Shown here in pieces: positions 1 through 7,554 of a stretch of 64,000 nt of DNA. The stretch's first letter is position 1. Each line of letters begins with the position of its first letter. The notes under the pieces are model-generated. The model saw only the letters and a list, made by a program, of their open reading frames with translations. It did no database searches and was not told the DNA's origin. The position numbers were made by a program, and so were the translations under genes. The DNA is taken from contig NZ_MSPP01000004.1 in NCBI RefSeq assembly GCF_002150005.2, positions 62,001-126,000 on the forward strand. The letters are read 5' to 3'. This DNA comes from Marivivens niveibacter. GTDB taxonomy: Bacteria > Pseudomonadota > Alphaproteobacteria > Rhodobacterales > Rhodobacteraceae.

Positions 1-1942
1 CGGCTGTGATCGTTTTATTGGGTACAATCTGATCTGACCGCAAATCGCGCACAACAGCGCTGCCTTGGTATTCGACCGCTGACGGTTGCATCCCTTTCAT
101 AAACGGCATCGCAATCTGAAAATCACCAACAGCGCGACCGTCCGCCAATGTGACAGGCCGCCCCGCTTTGGTCAGGAATTGCCATTGCGGCAAATCTAGA
201 TAAGCCAAAGCAGCGGTTAATGTGCTTTGCGTTTTCAAACCGAATTCCGCACGTGGTTCGTGCATGGTGATATCCGGCATCACCATTGTTGACCCCGCTA
301 TGTCGATCACACCGCCCTGTGGTGATGCGGATTGCCCTTGATCCAGTTCAATTCCCAAACGGTTATTAAGTAAGCTCACGAAACCAGACACCTTATCGAT
401 GTAAGGCATTTGGGGGTTTGGCCGAAACTGAGAGTATTCGACCCAGGTCGATCCGCCAATGCGCATATCCTCGGCCCCACCCATCCGTAGCCCAAGCGTT
501 AGATCCCGCACATCAAGCGCAGTCATATTGTCTGCAAACCAATTGCGTGCGGGCGTTTTCAAGGTTTCCGGCCAGAACGGCATCAGCGTCATCGCGTCAA
601 ACGCGTCCGAGGTCACATCCAGCGCAACACCCCAACCGTCTTGGTCAGCGGTAATGGTGCCATCCCCATTCAACACCTGTTCACCAGCCGCGATATTGAA
701 TTGGCCAATATCGATCTGGAACGGGGACAGGCGCAGACGCATATCAGCGGCTGCGCTGTCGATCACGCGCGGGGCATCATAAACGTCTTCGATCGCGATA
801 CCGATGTCGCGTGCTTCGAATTGCCCTTCAAAACTCTGTGGCCACCCCGCATCATTCCAATCACGCAGATAAGCCCGCCCTGTCGCCGTAAATCCGCCCC
901 ACGATGTATCCGCCGTGACGCGATCAAACCGAACTGTGCTGCTTTGTGGATCATATGACAAATAGCTACGGGCATTGCGGATCGGGATCGGACGGCTTTC
1001 GGGCGTTGGCTGAATAACACCATCCTGAATTTCAAAAGACGCAAACATCGGCCCTAGCTGCGCATCATCTTGGACGCTTGCACGGATCGACGCGTTGATC
1101 GGTGCGTCTACCACCGACATCCAACCCAATACTGGCACTTGCGCCGCCAAATCTGCTGCAATCCCGTTCGCAACGGTTAGACCTAACGTAGCCGCGCGGC
1201 GCCCTTTGGGGCTGTCATAGGACATGTCCACGGTCGTTACGAACGGACGACCAGACAATAACGCGAACTCCCCCCGCAGCGACACGACACCGCCACGTAG
1301 ATCGAGGCTGATTGTTCCACCGTCAACGGTATAGCTGCGGGCCGATCGCAAATCAGAATAATTCACGATGACGCCTTCGGCGCGGACCGTCTCTAACGCT
1401 TCTAGTGCGGGTTCTTCTAGCAGCTGATCGACCATATCCAGTAAATCAACCCAGCTATCAGCGGCACCTGCGCGCGGCCCGTTCGACTGGAATGATACCT
1501 CGACCGAACCGTCCGCAGACCGCAACAAACCGATTTGAGCGCCGCGCAGCACAACCTCTTGAACCAAAACTTCTTGCTTCAACACCAATCCGCGCGGAGA
1601 AATAAGCGTTTCGGCAACGGGCAAAACAGCGATTGTCTGATGATCGCCATCCCTAATCTGGGCATTTTCAACTCGCGCCCGCAGATGCAAATCACGGCCT
1701 AACGTTAGCCAGACTTGACCGATTTCCACTGATCCGCCTGACATCATTTGACTGCCGGACTGCTCTAACCGTTGTTCAATCCAATGTGGCGCACTGATTT
1801 CACGATCTAAAATGGCAAGGACGGCAACAACAGCAACAATCAGCGGAGCTACGATTAGCGCAATCGACACGCGCAGCAGCCACCCTCTACCGATCCGGCG
1901 CCGACCTGATGTTTGGTCGGTATCACCTTGCCCCTGATCCAT
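1..1942 (-). CDS. AsmA/YhdP-like envelope protein (DUF3971), 3' part cut by window edge
   Basis: Reading leftwards from an ATG at 1942, an uninterrupted frame of about 647 codons runs off the window. The N-terminus is a short basic cytoplasmic stretch (RRRIGRGWLLR) and one hydrophobic anchor (residues about 23-43). A long beta-rich periplasmic body follows, with AsmA/YhdP-style phrases such as 'GGSVEIGQVWLTLGRDLHLRA' near residue 65. Proteins of this type (DUF3971 followed by an AsmA-like C-terminal region, about 1,100 residues) are thought to bridge the inner and outer membranes and carry phospholipids. That role is known for E. coli YhdP and inferred here. It is divergent from the peroxiredoxin gene, with a 93-bp shared upstream region. 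The C-terminal half is not in the window, so its integrity cannot be judged. Confidence 0.75.
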   Translation of the reverse strand, partial: MDQGQGDTDQTSGRRRIGRGWLLRVSIALIVAPLIVAVVAVLAILDREISAPHWIEQRLEQSGSQMMSGGSVEIGQVWLTLGRDLHLRARVENAQIRDGDHQTIAVLPVAETLISPRGLVLKQEVLVQEVVLRGAQIGLLRSADGSVEVSFQSNGPRAGAADSWVDLLDMVDQLLEEPALEALETVRAEGVIVNYSDLRSARSYTVDGGTISLDLRGGVVSLRGEFALLSGRPFVTTVDMSYDSPKGRRAATLGLTVANGIAADLAAQVPVLGWMSVVDAPINASIRASVQDDAQLGPMFASFEIQDGVIQPTPESRPIPIRNARSYLSYDPQSSTVRFDRVTADTSWGGFTATGRAYLRDWNDAGWPQSFEGQFEARDIGIAIEDVYDAPRVIDSAAADMRLRLSPFQIDIGQFNIAAGEQVLNGDGTITADQDGWGVALDVTSDAFDAMTLMPFWPETLKTPARNWFADNMTALDVRDLTLGLRMGGAEDMRIGGSTWVEYSQFRPNPQMPYIDKVSGFVSLLNNRLGIELDQGQSASPQGGVIDIAGSTMVMPDITMHEPRAEFGLKTQSTLTAALAYLDLPQWQFLTKAGRPVTLADGRAVGDFQIAMPFMKGMQPSAVEYQGSAVVRDLRSDQIVPNKTITA

Positions 1943-2035
1943 TTTCGCCCGATGGTCCCTTTATTCTTAGTGTGGCTGCCCTAAAACGGAACTGTGCCGC
2001 GTGCCAACCCATTTTTCAATTCGATAGAGGATAGA

Positions 2036-2509
2036 ATGACAACCGCCCTACCCGAAGTTGGACAAACCGCCCCTGCCGTCAGCCTGCCACGCGATGGCGG
2101 AGAAATCGTTAACCTTGCTGATTATGCAGGCCAGCCCGTGGTTCTATATTTCTACCCAAAGGACGCAACACCTGGCTGTACCAAACAGGCAATTGGGTTC
2201 ACCGATCTTGCGCACGAATTCGAAGAAGCAGGTGTTGCAATTCTGGGCGTGTCAAAGGACTCGGTTGCGAAGCATGAAAAGTTCATTGCCAAAAACAACC
2301 TGTCTTTCGCGCTGCTATCTGATGAAGACAACGATGTTTGCGAGCGCTATGGCGTTTGGAAAGAAAAATCCATGTACGGCAAAAAATTCATGGGGATCGA
2401 ACGCACAACGTTCCTAATTGGTGCGGATGGTAAAATCGCGCAGATCTGGCCAAAGGTTAAAGTCCCCGGTCATGTCGAAGCCGTATTGGAAGCAGCAAAA
2501 AGCCTGTAG
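2036..2509 (+). CDS. bcp: Thiol peroxidase of the Bcp/PrxQ family
   Basis: A 157-residue peroxiredoxin that reduces hydrogen peroxide and organic hydroperoxides with thioredoxin-type reductants in the cytoplasm. The AhpC/TSA core is complete: 'YFYPKDATPGCTKQ' carries the peroxidatic Cys48 in the PxxxTxxC pocket, and 'GIERTTFLIG' supplies the conserved Arg. The resolving Cys found five residues later in E. coli Bcp is absent (CTKQAIGF), so it probably works as a 1-Cys enzyme or uses another partner. The ATG at 2036 is preferred over an upstream alternative at 1994 because a purine-rich GAGGATAG lies just before it and the family begins there. The ferritin-like gene follows after 61 bp, so the two may be co-transcribed. 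Confidence 0.93.
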   Translation: MTTALPEVGQTAPAVSLPRDGGEIVNLADYAGQPVVLYFYPKDATPGCTKQAIGFTDLAHEFEEAGVAILGVSKDSVAKHEKFIAKNNLSFALLSDEDNDVCERYGVWKEKSMYGKKFMGIERTTFLIGADGKIAQIWPKVKVPGHVEAVLEAAKSL

Positions 2510-2520
2510 TCGGTTGACCC

Positions 2521-2539
2521 CTGCCGCATCACGCGGCAG
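2521..2539. other. Perfect hairpin between bcp and the DUF455 gene
   Basis: CTGCCGC (2521-2527) and GCGGCAG (2533-2539) form a perfect 7-bp stem around a 5-base loop, starting 12 bases after the bcp stop. There is no T-run, so it is not a good Rho-independent terminator. It may stabilise or partly attenuate the transcript ahead of the next gene. Confidence 0.45.
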
Positions 2540-2570
2540 GACACCGCGCAAAGACAGATGGGGATGCGCG

Positions 2571-3392
2571 ATGAAAACGCTGGCAAAAATGGCATGCGAA
2601 GTTCTGGAAACGGCGGATGGCCGCGGCAAAGCTGCGCTATCGCGAAAATACGCCGCTGAATGGGTCGCATCGCGTCAGTCGGATACCCCAATTGAAATCG
2701 GAACAGCAAATCCGCCGATGCAACCATCGCGCCCCGACAAACCCGAATTGCTAGACCCGCGCGACGTGCCGCACCGCAAACCAGGCACGATCGAAGGCCG
2801 CATCGCGATCTTACACGCGGTTGCCCACATCGAATTGAATGCGGTCGATCTGCATTGGGATATTATCGCACGTTTTTCAGATACCCCTATGCCAATCGGT
2901 TTCTTTGATGACTGGGTGAAATCCGCAGACGAAGAATCCAAACATTTCAATCTGATATGTGACCGCCTCGAAGCATTGGGCAGCCACTACGGCGCTTTGC
3001 CGGCCCATGCGGGCATGTGGCGCGCCGCAGAAGACACCGCCGATGACCTGATGGGCCGTTTGGCAGTGGTGCCCATGGTCCTAGAGGCACGCGGATTGGA
3101 CGTAACCCCTGGCATGATCAACATCTTTAAACAGGCAAAAGACAAAGAAACCGTCGAAGCGTTAAAGGTCATTTACGCCGAGGAAGTCCACCACGTGTCT
3201 TACGGATCGAAATGGTTCCATTTCCTTTGCGGTCGCCACGACATGGACCCAAAGGTCGCATTTCACGATCTGGTCAAACGCTATTTCTTTAGCCAACTGC
3301 GTCCGCCCTTTAACGAAGAAAAACGGGCCGAGGCTGGCATCCCGCCAGATTTCTATTGGCCCCTTGCAGAAGAAGCAGGCGCAAAACGCTAA
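2571..3392 (+). CDS. Ferritin-like DUF455 family protein
   Basis: A 273-residue protein of the DUF455 ferritin-like family. Carboxylate/histidine helices typical of a di-iron four-helix bundle are visible: 'AHIELNAVDLHWD' (about residues 87-99), 'DEESKHF' (about 121-127) and 'YAEEVHHV' (about 204-211). These would supply the Glu and His metal ligands. No substrate has been established for the family; some members are loosely called rhamnosyltransferase or tRNA-modification-like, and no function is claimed here. The start at 2571 is chosen because upstream in-frame codons overlap bcp. It is the second gene after bcp, which fits an oxidative-stress or iron context, but that link is inference. 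Confidence 0.85.
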   Translation: MKTLAKMACEVLETADGRGKAALSRKYAAEWVASRQSDTPIEIGTANPPMQPSRPDKPELLDPRDVPHRKPGTIEGRIAILHAVAHIELNAVDLHWDIIARFSDTPMPIGFFDDWVKSADEESKHFNLICDRLEALGSHYGALPAHAGMWRAAEDTADDLMGRLAVVPMVLEARGLDVTPGMINIFKQAKDKETVEALKVIYAEEVHHVSYGSKWFHFLCGRHDMDPKVAFHDLVKRYFFSQLRPPFNEEKRAEAGIPPDFYWPLAEEAGAKR

Positions 3393-3570
3393 AACTTTGC
3401 CTAGATGCCAAGTCGTTAGGCATAAATCCGCGCAGAAACCCGCCTAAATCCAGTGCATTGCAGCAAATTTGCGCAAAACTGTTGCGACCCTTCTATCAGG
3501 TAGTTAACACTTCGCGGCAAGAGTGGATGGGAACACTCGCAAGATTGGGACGGGACGAAGGAAAACGCAC

Positions 3571-4887
3571 GTGCGAACACGGGTTATGGCTCGACTGCAC
3601 GCCGTATTGGAACGATATTTTCCAGAAAAACGGCTGTATCTACGTTCAGACACCGAAACACGCTTTGTGCGACTTCGGTCAGAAACTCAAATGTTTGTTT
3701 GGGTCACGGGGTCCATTGTTGTTGCGTGGACCATTATCGCGACCGCTATTGTCCTGATGGATTCCATCGGCGCTGGAAATTTCCGCGCACAAGCGCAGCG
3801 CGAACAGATTGAATACGAAAGCCGACTGCAGGCACTGGCGACCGAACGCGATCGCCGCGCGGAAGAAGCCGCAGCAGCATCTGCGCGCTTTGGTTCGGCG
3901 TTGGAACAGATTTCTATGATGCAGTCTGAACTGCTGCATTCCGAAGACCGCCGCCGCGAATTAGAAACCGGCATCGAAGTCATCCAATCCACTCTGCGCC
4001 GCACCATGCAAGAACGCGAAGCACTGTCCGAACGCATGGACACCCTGCAAGCCGCGATCGCATCGGGCGAAGGCACAGCAGGCGTTGGCGCGGGTAGCTC
4101 GGACGAAACGCTGGATCTGTTGGCTGCCGCTTTGGCAGATACCGCCGCAGAACGCGACATTATCGAAGCTAACGCGCAAGACGCGATTGAGCGCGCTGAA
4201 GAACTAGAACTTGAACTGCGCCTGATGGAAGACAAGAACGACGAAATCTTTCGCCAGCTAGAAGAGGCGATGATGGTTTCGGTCGAACCACTGGACAATA
4301 TGTTCCGCGCGGCAGGTCTGGATACTGACCGCCTGCTGGATCAGGTTCGTCAGGGTTATTCTGGCATGGGCGGCCCAATGATGCCGCTCCAAATGTCGAC
4401 CCGTGGCAGCACCGAAATCGATCCAGACGCCGCCCGTGCGAACGGCATCCTGTCTGAAATGGACCGCATCAACCTGTACCGTATCGCCGCTGAACGCACG
4501 CCATTTGCGATGCCTGTGTTCGAAAACTTCCGCTTTACTTCGGGCTATGGAATGCGCTGGGGCCGAATGCACTATGGTACCGACTTTGCCGGCCCTATCG
4601 GCACACCTATCCATGCGACCGCAGATGGCGTTGTGACGCATGCAGGATGGTCGACGGGCTATGGTCGATTGATTAAAATCCAACACGAAGCTGGAATCGA
4701 AACGCGTTACGCACATTTGAACGCAATTCGCGTCGAAGTCGGCCAAAGAGTCTCGCGCGGGGACCGTATTGGTGATATGGGGAATTCCGGACGTTCCACG
4801 GGCCCTCATCTCCATTACGAGGTCCGCGTGGGCGGTGAAGCTGTGAACCCGATGATCTATATAAGAGCTGGACAAGATGTTTTCTAA
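3571..4887 (+). CDS. Membrane-anchored M23 (LytM) peptidoglycan endopeptidase with coiled coil
   Basis: A 438-residue protein with a basic cytoplasmic N-terminus ending in 'LRSDTETRFVRLR', one transmembrane segment (about 42-63), a long charged coiled coil (about 75-240) and a C-terminal M23/LytM domain (about 320-430). The zinc motifs are intact: 'GRMHYGTDF' (HxxxD) and 'GPHLHYEVR' (HxH), so active D,D-endopeptidase activity is expected in the periplasm. The GTG at 3571 is preferred: AAGGAAAA precedes it and it gives the N-terminus usual for Rhodobacteraceae homologues; an ATG at 3586 is the alternative. The gene overlaps the bactofilin start by 11 bases. That pairing is common and suggests the bactofilin scaffold positions the hydrolase. 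Confidence 0.9.
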   Translation: MRTRVMARLHAVLERYFPEKRLYLRSDTETRFVRLRSETQMFVWVTGSIVVAWTIIATAIVLMDSIGAGNFRAQAQREQIEYESRLQALATERDRRAEEAAAASARFGSALEQISMMQSELLHSEDRRRELETGIEVIQSTLRRTMQEREALSERMDTLQAAIASGEGTAGVGAGSSDETLDLLAAALADTAAERDIIEANAQDAIERAEELELELRLMEDKNDEIFRQLEEAMMVSVEPLDNMFRAAGLDTDRLLDQVRQGYSGMGGPMMPLQMSTRGSTEIDPDAARANGILSEMDRINLYRIAAERTPFAMPVFENFRFTSGYGMRWGRMHYGTDFAGPIGTPIHATADGVVTHAGWSTGYGRLIKIQHEAGIETRYAHLNAIRVEVGQRVSRGDRIGDMGNSGRSTGPHLHYEVRVGGEAVNPMIYIRAGQDVF

Positions 4888-5371
4888 GAGCAAAATCAAC
4901 GAGCCGAGCGCAAAGCCAACCGAAGCAAAAGCGCCAGTGCCCGCCCCTGCCCCTGCACCGACCCCTGCTCCGGCAGATTTGAAAGTGTCTGCGCCCAAAG
5001 CAAAACCACCGGCGTCGATCCTGTCGTCTGACCTGCATATCAAGGGCAACCTGAAAACCACTGGCGATATCCAGATCGAAGGCGAAGTAGACGGCGACAT
5101 CCGCGCCCACCTGCTGACCATCGGCGAATCCGCAACCGTACGCGGTGAAGTGGTCGCAGACGACGTTGTCATCAACGGCCGCATCATTGGCCGCGTACGT
5201 GGCCTAAAGGTCCGCCTGACATCGACCGCTCGCGTCGAAGGTGACATCATTCACAAAACCATCGCCATCGAATCCGGCGCACATTTCGAAGGTTCGGTTC
5301 AGCGTCAGGACGACCCACTGTCCGCCTCGGGTGCTGCGAAACCTAAAATGCCTGCGGCAAAAGAAGAATAA
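4877..5371 (+). CDS. Bactofilin (polymer-forming cytoskeletal protein)
   Basis: A 164-residue protein with a Pro/Ala-rich N-terminal tail (about 10-35) and a central right-handed beta-helix of the bactofilin (DUF583) family. The regular hydrophobic/Gly pattern is visible in 'GNLKTTGDIQIEGEVDGDI' and 'IGESATVRGEVVADDVVING'. Bactofilins polymerise without nucleotide into membrane-associated filaments that organise local cell-wall growth. The C-terminal tail is short and Ala/Lys-rich. The ATG lies inside the last codons of the upstream M23 peptidase gene (11-base overlap), which implies translational coupling. A strong terminator follows 24 bases after the stop, so this is the last gene of its unit. 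Confidence 0.93.
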   Translation: MFSKSKINEPSAKPTEAKAPVPAPAPAPTPAPADLKVSAPKAKPPASILSSDLHIKGNLKTTGDIQIEGEVDGDIRAHLLTIGESATVRGEVVADDVVINGRIIGRVRGLKVRLTSTARVEGDIIHKTIAIESGAHFEGSVQRQDDPLSASGAAKPKMPAAKEE

Positions 5372-5394
5372 TCATTTCAGAATTGGAATGACGA

Positions 5395-5423
5395 AAGGCG
5401 CTGAGTTTTCAGCGCCTTTTTTG
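5395..5423 (+). terminator. Rho-independent terminator after the bactofilin gene
   Basis: AAGGCGCTGA (5395-5404) pairs perfectly with TCAGCGCCTT (5409-5418) around a GTTT loop, followed by T residues. It ends the M23-bactofilin unit just before the convergent DUF2189 gene. Confidence 0.88.
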
Positions 5424-5427
5424 TTGC

Positions 5428-6207
5428 CTAAACGGGATCGTATAAAACTCGCCGATACAAGTGCCAGGTTGCATGGCCCAAGATCGGCAAAACGATAAAC
5501 AGACCCAGAAAAACAGGCACCAACGCCACGATGGACAAAACCGCAATAATCACGGCCCAGACCAACATTGTCGTCAGGTTTTCAAACACAGCGCGTAGCG
5601 ACACCAACATCGCAGTCACAAAGTCGATTTCTTTTTCCAAAAGCAGGGGCAAGCTGACAACGGTCAGGCCAAACAGCAAAAACGCCAATATCGCACCAAC
5701 GACCAATTCCACAGCAACCATCGTCATGCCTTGGGGGGTTAAAAAAATATCGAAACTGGTCGTCACGTTTTTCATGACACTTAGCCCCATAAACAAGGCG
5801 AAAATCATATGCGCCAAAAACGTCCAGAACAGCACATAGATAACGATGATCGCACCGATCCACGGCACCTGACGTGTGCGTTCCTTCCACACAACGCCTA
5901 ATACCTCGGACCATTTCAGCGGCGTTCCATTTTCCAAACGGCGGCTGACTTCGTACAGACCGACCGCTGCAAATGGTGCGGCCAATGGAAAGGCCAATGA
6001 AATGGTCAAAACCCAGCTAACATGCCCTGCCCCGACCATGACCAACCCAAACCCAATCACGACGTAAACCGCGGAAAAAAACAGACCGAATTGCGGGGCT
6101 TGTCGAAAATCGTACCACCCCGCCGTCAATGAGACGAAAATATCGGCCAGCGTCAATTGGCCAACCAACGGTATTTGTGACGGCTGTGGATCAGTTAATT
6201 GTGTCAT
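5428..6207 (-). CDS. DUF2189 family integral membrane protein
   Basis: A 259-residue polytopic inner-membrane protein of the DUF2189 family. About six hydrophobic segments are visible, for example 'LFFSAVYVVIGFGLVMVG' and 'WVLTISLAFPLAAPFAAVG', with the family phrases 'FAAVGLYEVSRRLE' and a C-terminal 'GHATWHLYRR'. No biochemical role is established for the family. The start at 6207 is chosen over an upstream one at 6237 because GGGGAGAAGG lies at ideal spacing before it. The gene ends 5 bases from the terminator of the convergent bactofilin unit and begins about 120 bp from the 3' end of prfB, reading the same way. Confidence 0.85.
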   Translation of the reverse strand: MTQLTDPQPSQIPLVGQLTLADIFVSLTAGWYDFRQAPQFGLFFSAVYVVIGFGLVMVGAGHVSWVLTISLAFPLAAPFAAVGLYEVSRRLENGTPLKWSEVLGVVWKERTRQVPWIGAIIVIYVLFWTFLAHMIFALFMGLSVMKNVTTSFDIFLTPQGMTMVAVELVVGAILAFLLFGLTVVSLPLLLEKEIDFVTAMLVSLRAVFENLTTMLVWAVIIAVLSIVALVPVFLGLFIVLPILGHATWHLYRRVLYDPV

Positions 6208-6302
6208 GCGCGGCCTTCTCCCCTTGACCATGATCAAAGGCTAGGCCGCTGTGTCCAAAACACAAAATAGTATTTTAGATATGGGATTTGCGAATGGCCG
6301 CA

Positions 6303-6332
6303 AAAGCAAAGGCCCCAACTATGGGGCCTTGG
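6303..6332 (-). terminator. Terminator after prfB
   Basis: AAGGCCCC (6309-6316) and GGGGCCTT (6323-6330) form a perfect 8-bp stem with a 6-base loop. On the minus strand it directly follows the prfB stop and is trailed by a T-rich TTTGCTTTTG. Confidence 0.82.
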
Positions 6333-6333
6333 A

Positions 6334-7461
6334 TCAGTCTTCGGCGTTCGCGTCTGCGCGAGATTTGCCCGATGCGCCATGCGCCAACGTCGCGGCCATC
6401 AGACCATCCAGATCACCGTCCAACACGCCTTGGGTGTCCGATGTTTCAAACCCTGTCCGCAGGTCTTTGACCATCTGATAGGGCTGTAGAACATAAGAAC
6501 GGATCTGGTTGCCCCAACCTGCGTCGCCTTTCGCTTCGTGCGCGGCGTTGATGTCGGCGTTACGGCGATCCAGCTCCATCTGGTACAGGCGAGATTTCAG
6601 GGCCTTCATCGCGATATCGCGGTTCTGGTGCTGCGATTTTTCCGAACTGGTGGTCACGATACCCGTCGGGATGTGCGTAATCCGCACGGCCGAGTCGGTC
6701 GTGTTCACGTGCTGACCGCCAGCACCGGACGAACGGAACGTATCAATGCGGATGTCATTTGGTTGAACATCAATTTCGATGTTGTCATCAACCACGGGGT
6801 AAACCCAAACCGACGAAAACGACGTGTGACGGCGTGCAGCGGAATCATATGGTGAAATACGCACCAGACGGTGCACGCCCGACTCCGATTTCAGCCAGCC
6901 ATAGGCGTTTGGACCGCTGATTTTGTAAGACGCGGATTTGATGCCCGCCTCTTCGCCCGCGCTTTCGGACTGAAGTTCGACTTTGTAACCCTTTTTCTCG
7001 GCCCAGCGGACGTACATACGCGCAAGGATCGACGCCCAGTCACAGCTTTCGGTGCCGCCCGCGCCAGAGTTAATCTCAAGGAAGGTGTCATTACCGTCCG
7101 CTTCGCCATCCAGCAGGGCTTCGATTTCTTTTTTGGCGGCGGTTTCTCTCAACGCTTTCAATGCGGCCTCGGCCTCTTTGATGACGTCGTCGTCGCCTTC
7201 CATTTCGCCCAGCTCGATCAACTCAATGTTGTCATCCAGCTCTTGTTTCAGCGATTTGTATCCGTCGATCGCATCCACAAGCATCTGGCGTTCGCGCATC
7301 AGTTTCTGTGCGCCTTCGGCATCGTTCCACAGATCAGGGTCTTCAACGCGGGCGTTGAATTCCTCTAGACGGTATTCCGCCGTTTCCCAATCCATACGCT
7401 GAGCCAGCAGCTCTAGCGATTTTTCGATGGCATTTACAACGTTCTGCGTTTCGGCGCGCAT
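6334..7461 (-). CDS. prfB: Peptide chain release factor 2
   Basis: A 375-residue class I release factor that recognises UGA and UAA and releases the finished peptide at the ribosomal A site. The catalytic GGQ loop ('[17 protein letters not shown]') is intact. The codon-recognition tripeptide reads SPY ('[15 protein letters not shown]') where E. coli RF2 has SPF. The N-terminal helical domain (about 1-110) is complete. The gene is one continuous frame, so the programmed +1 frameshift that controls E. coli prfB is absent. It lies about 93 bases downstream of the PBP1A gene on the same strand, a neighbourhood common in alphaproteobacteria, and has its own terminator. Confidence 0.96.
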   Translation of the reverse strand: MRAETQNVVNAIEKSLELLAQRMDWETAEYRLEEFNARVEDPDLWNDAEGAQKLMRERQMLVDAIDGYKSLKQELDDNIELIELGEMEGDDDVIKEAEAALKALRETAAKKEIEALLDGEADGNDTFLEINSGAGGTESCDWASILARMYVRWAEKKGYKVELQSESAGEEAGIKSASYKISGPNAYGWLKSESGVHRLVRISPYDSAARRHTSFSSVWVYPVVDDNIEIDVQPNDIRIDTFRSSGAGGQHVNTTDSAVRITHIPTGIVTTSSEKSQHQNRDIAMKALKSRLYQMELDRRNADINAAHEAKGDAGWGNQIRSYVLQPYQMVKDLRTGFETSDTQGVLDGDLDGLMAATLAHGASGKSRADANAED

Positions 7462-7554
7462 GTGACTACTCGCTTATTTCCTGCGGCAGAGAGCCGCGAA
7501 TTTCATGGGGTCATACCGCTTGCCCGCCGTGCGAGCAAGCCGAGAGTACGCGCG

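Noticed and set aside
4258-5250. 330-residue minus-strand ORF over the M23-bactofilin junction
   Set aside because: No ribosome-binding site or domain; both plus-strand genes are well supported.
6334-7461. Programmed frameshift in prfB
   Set aside because: The gene is a single uninterrupted frame with a complete N-terminal domain.
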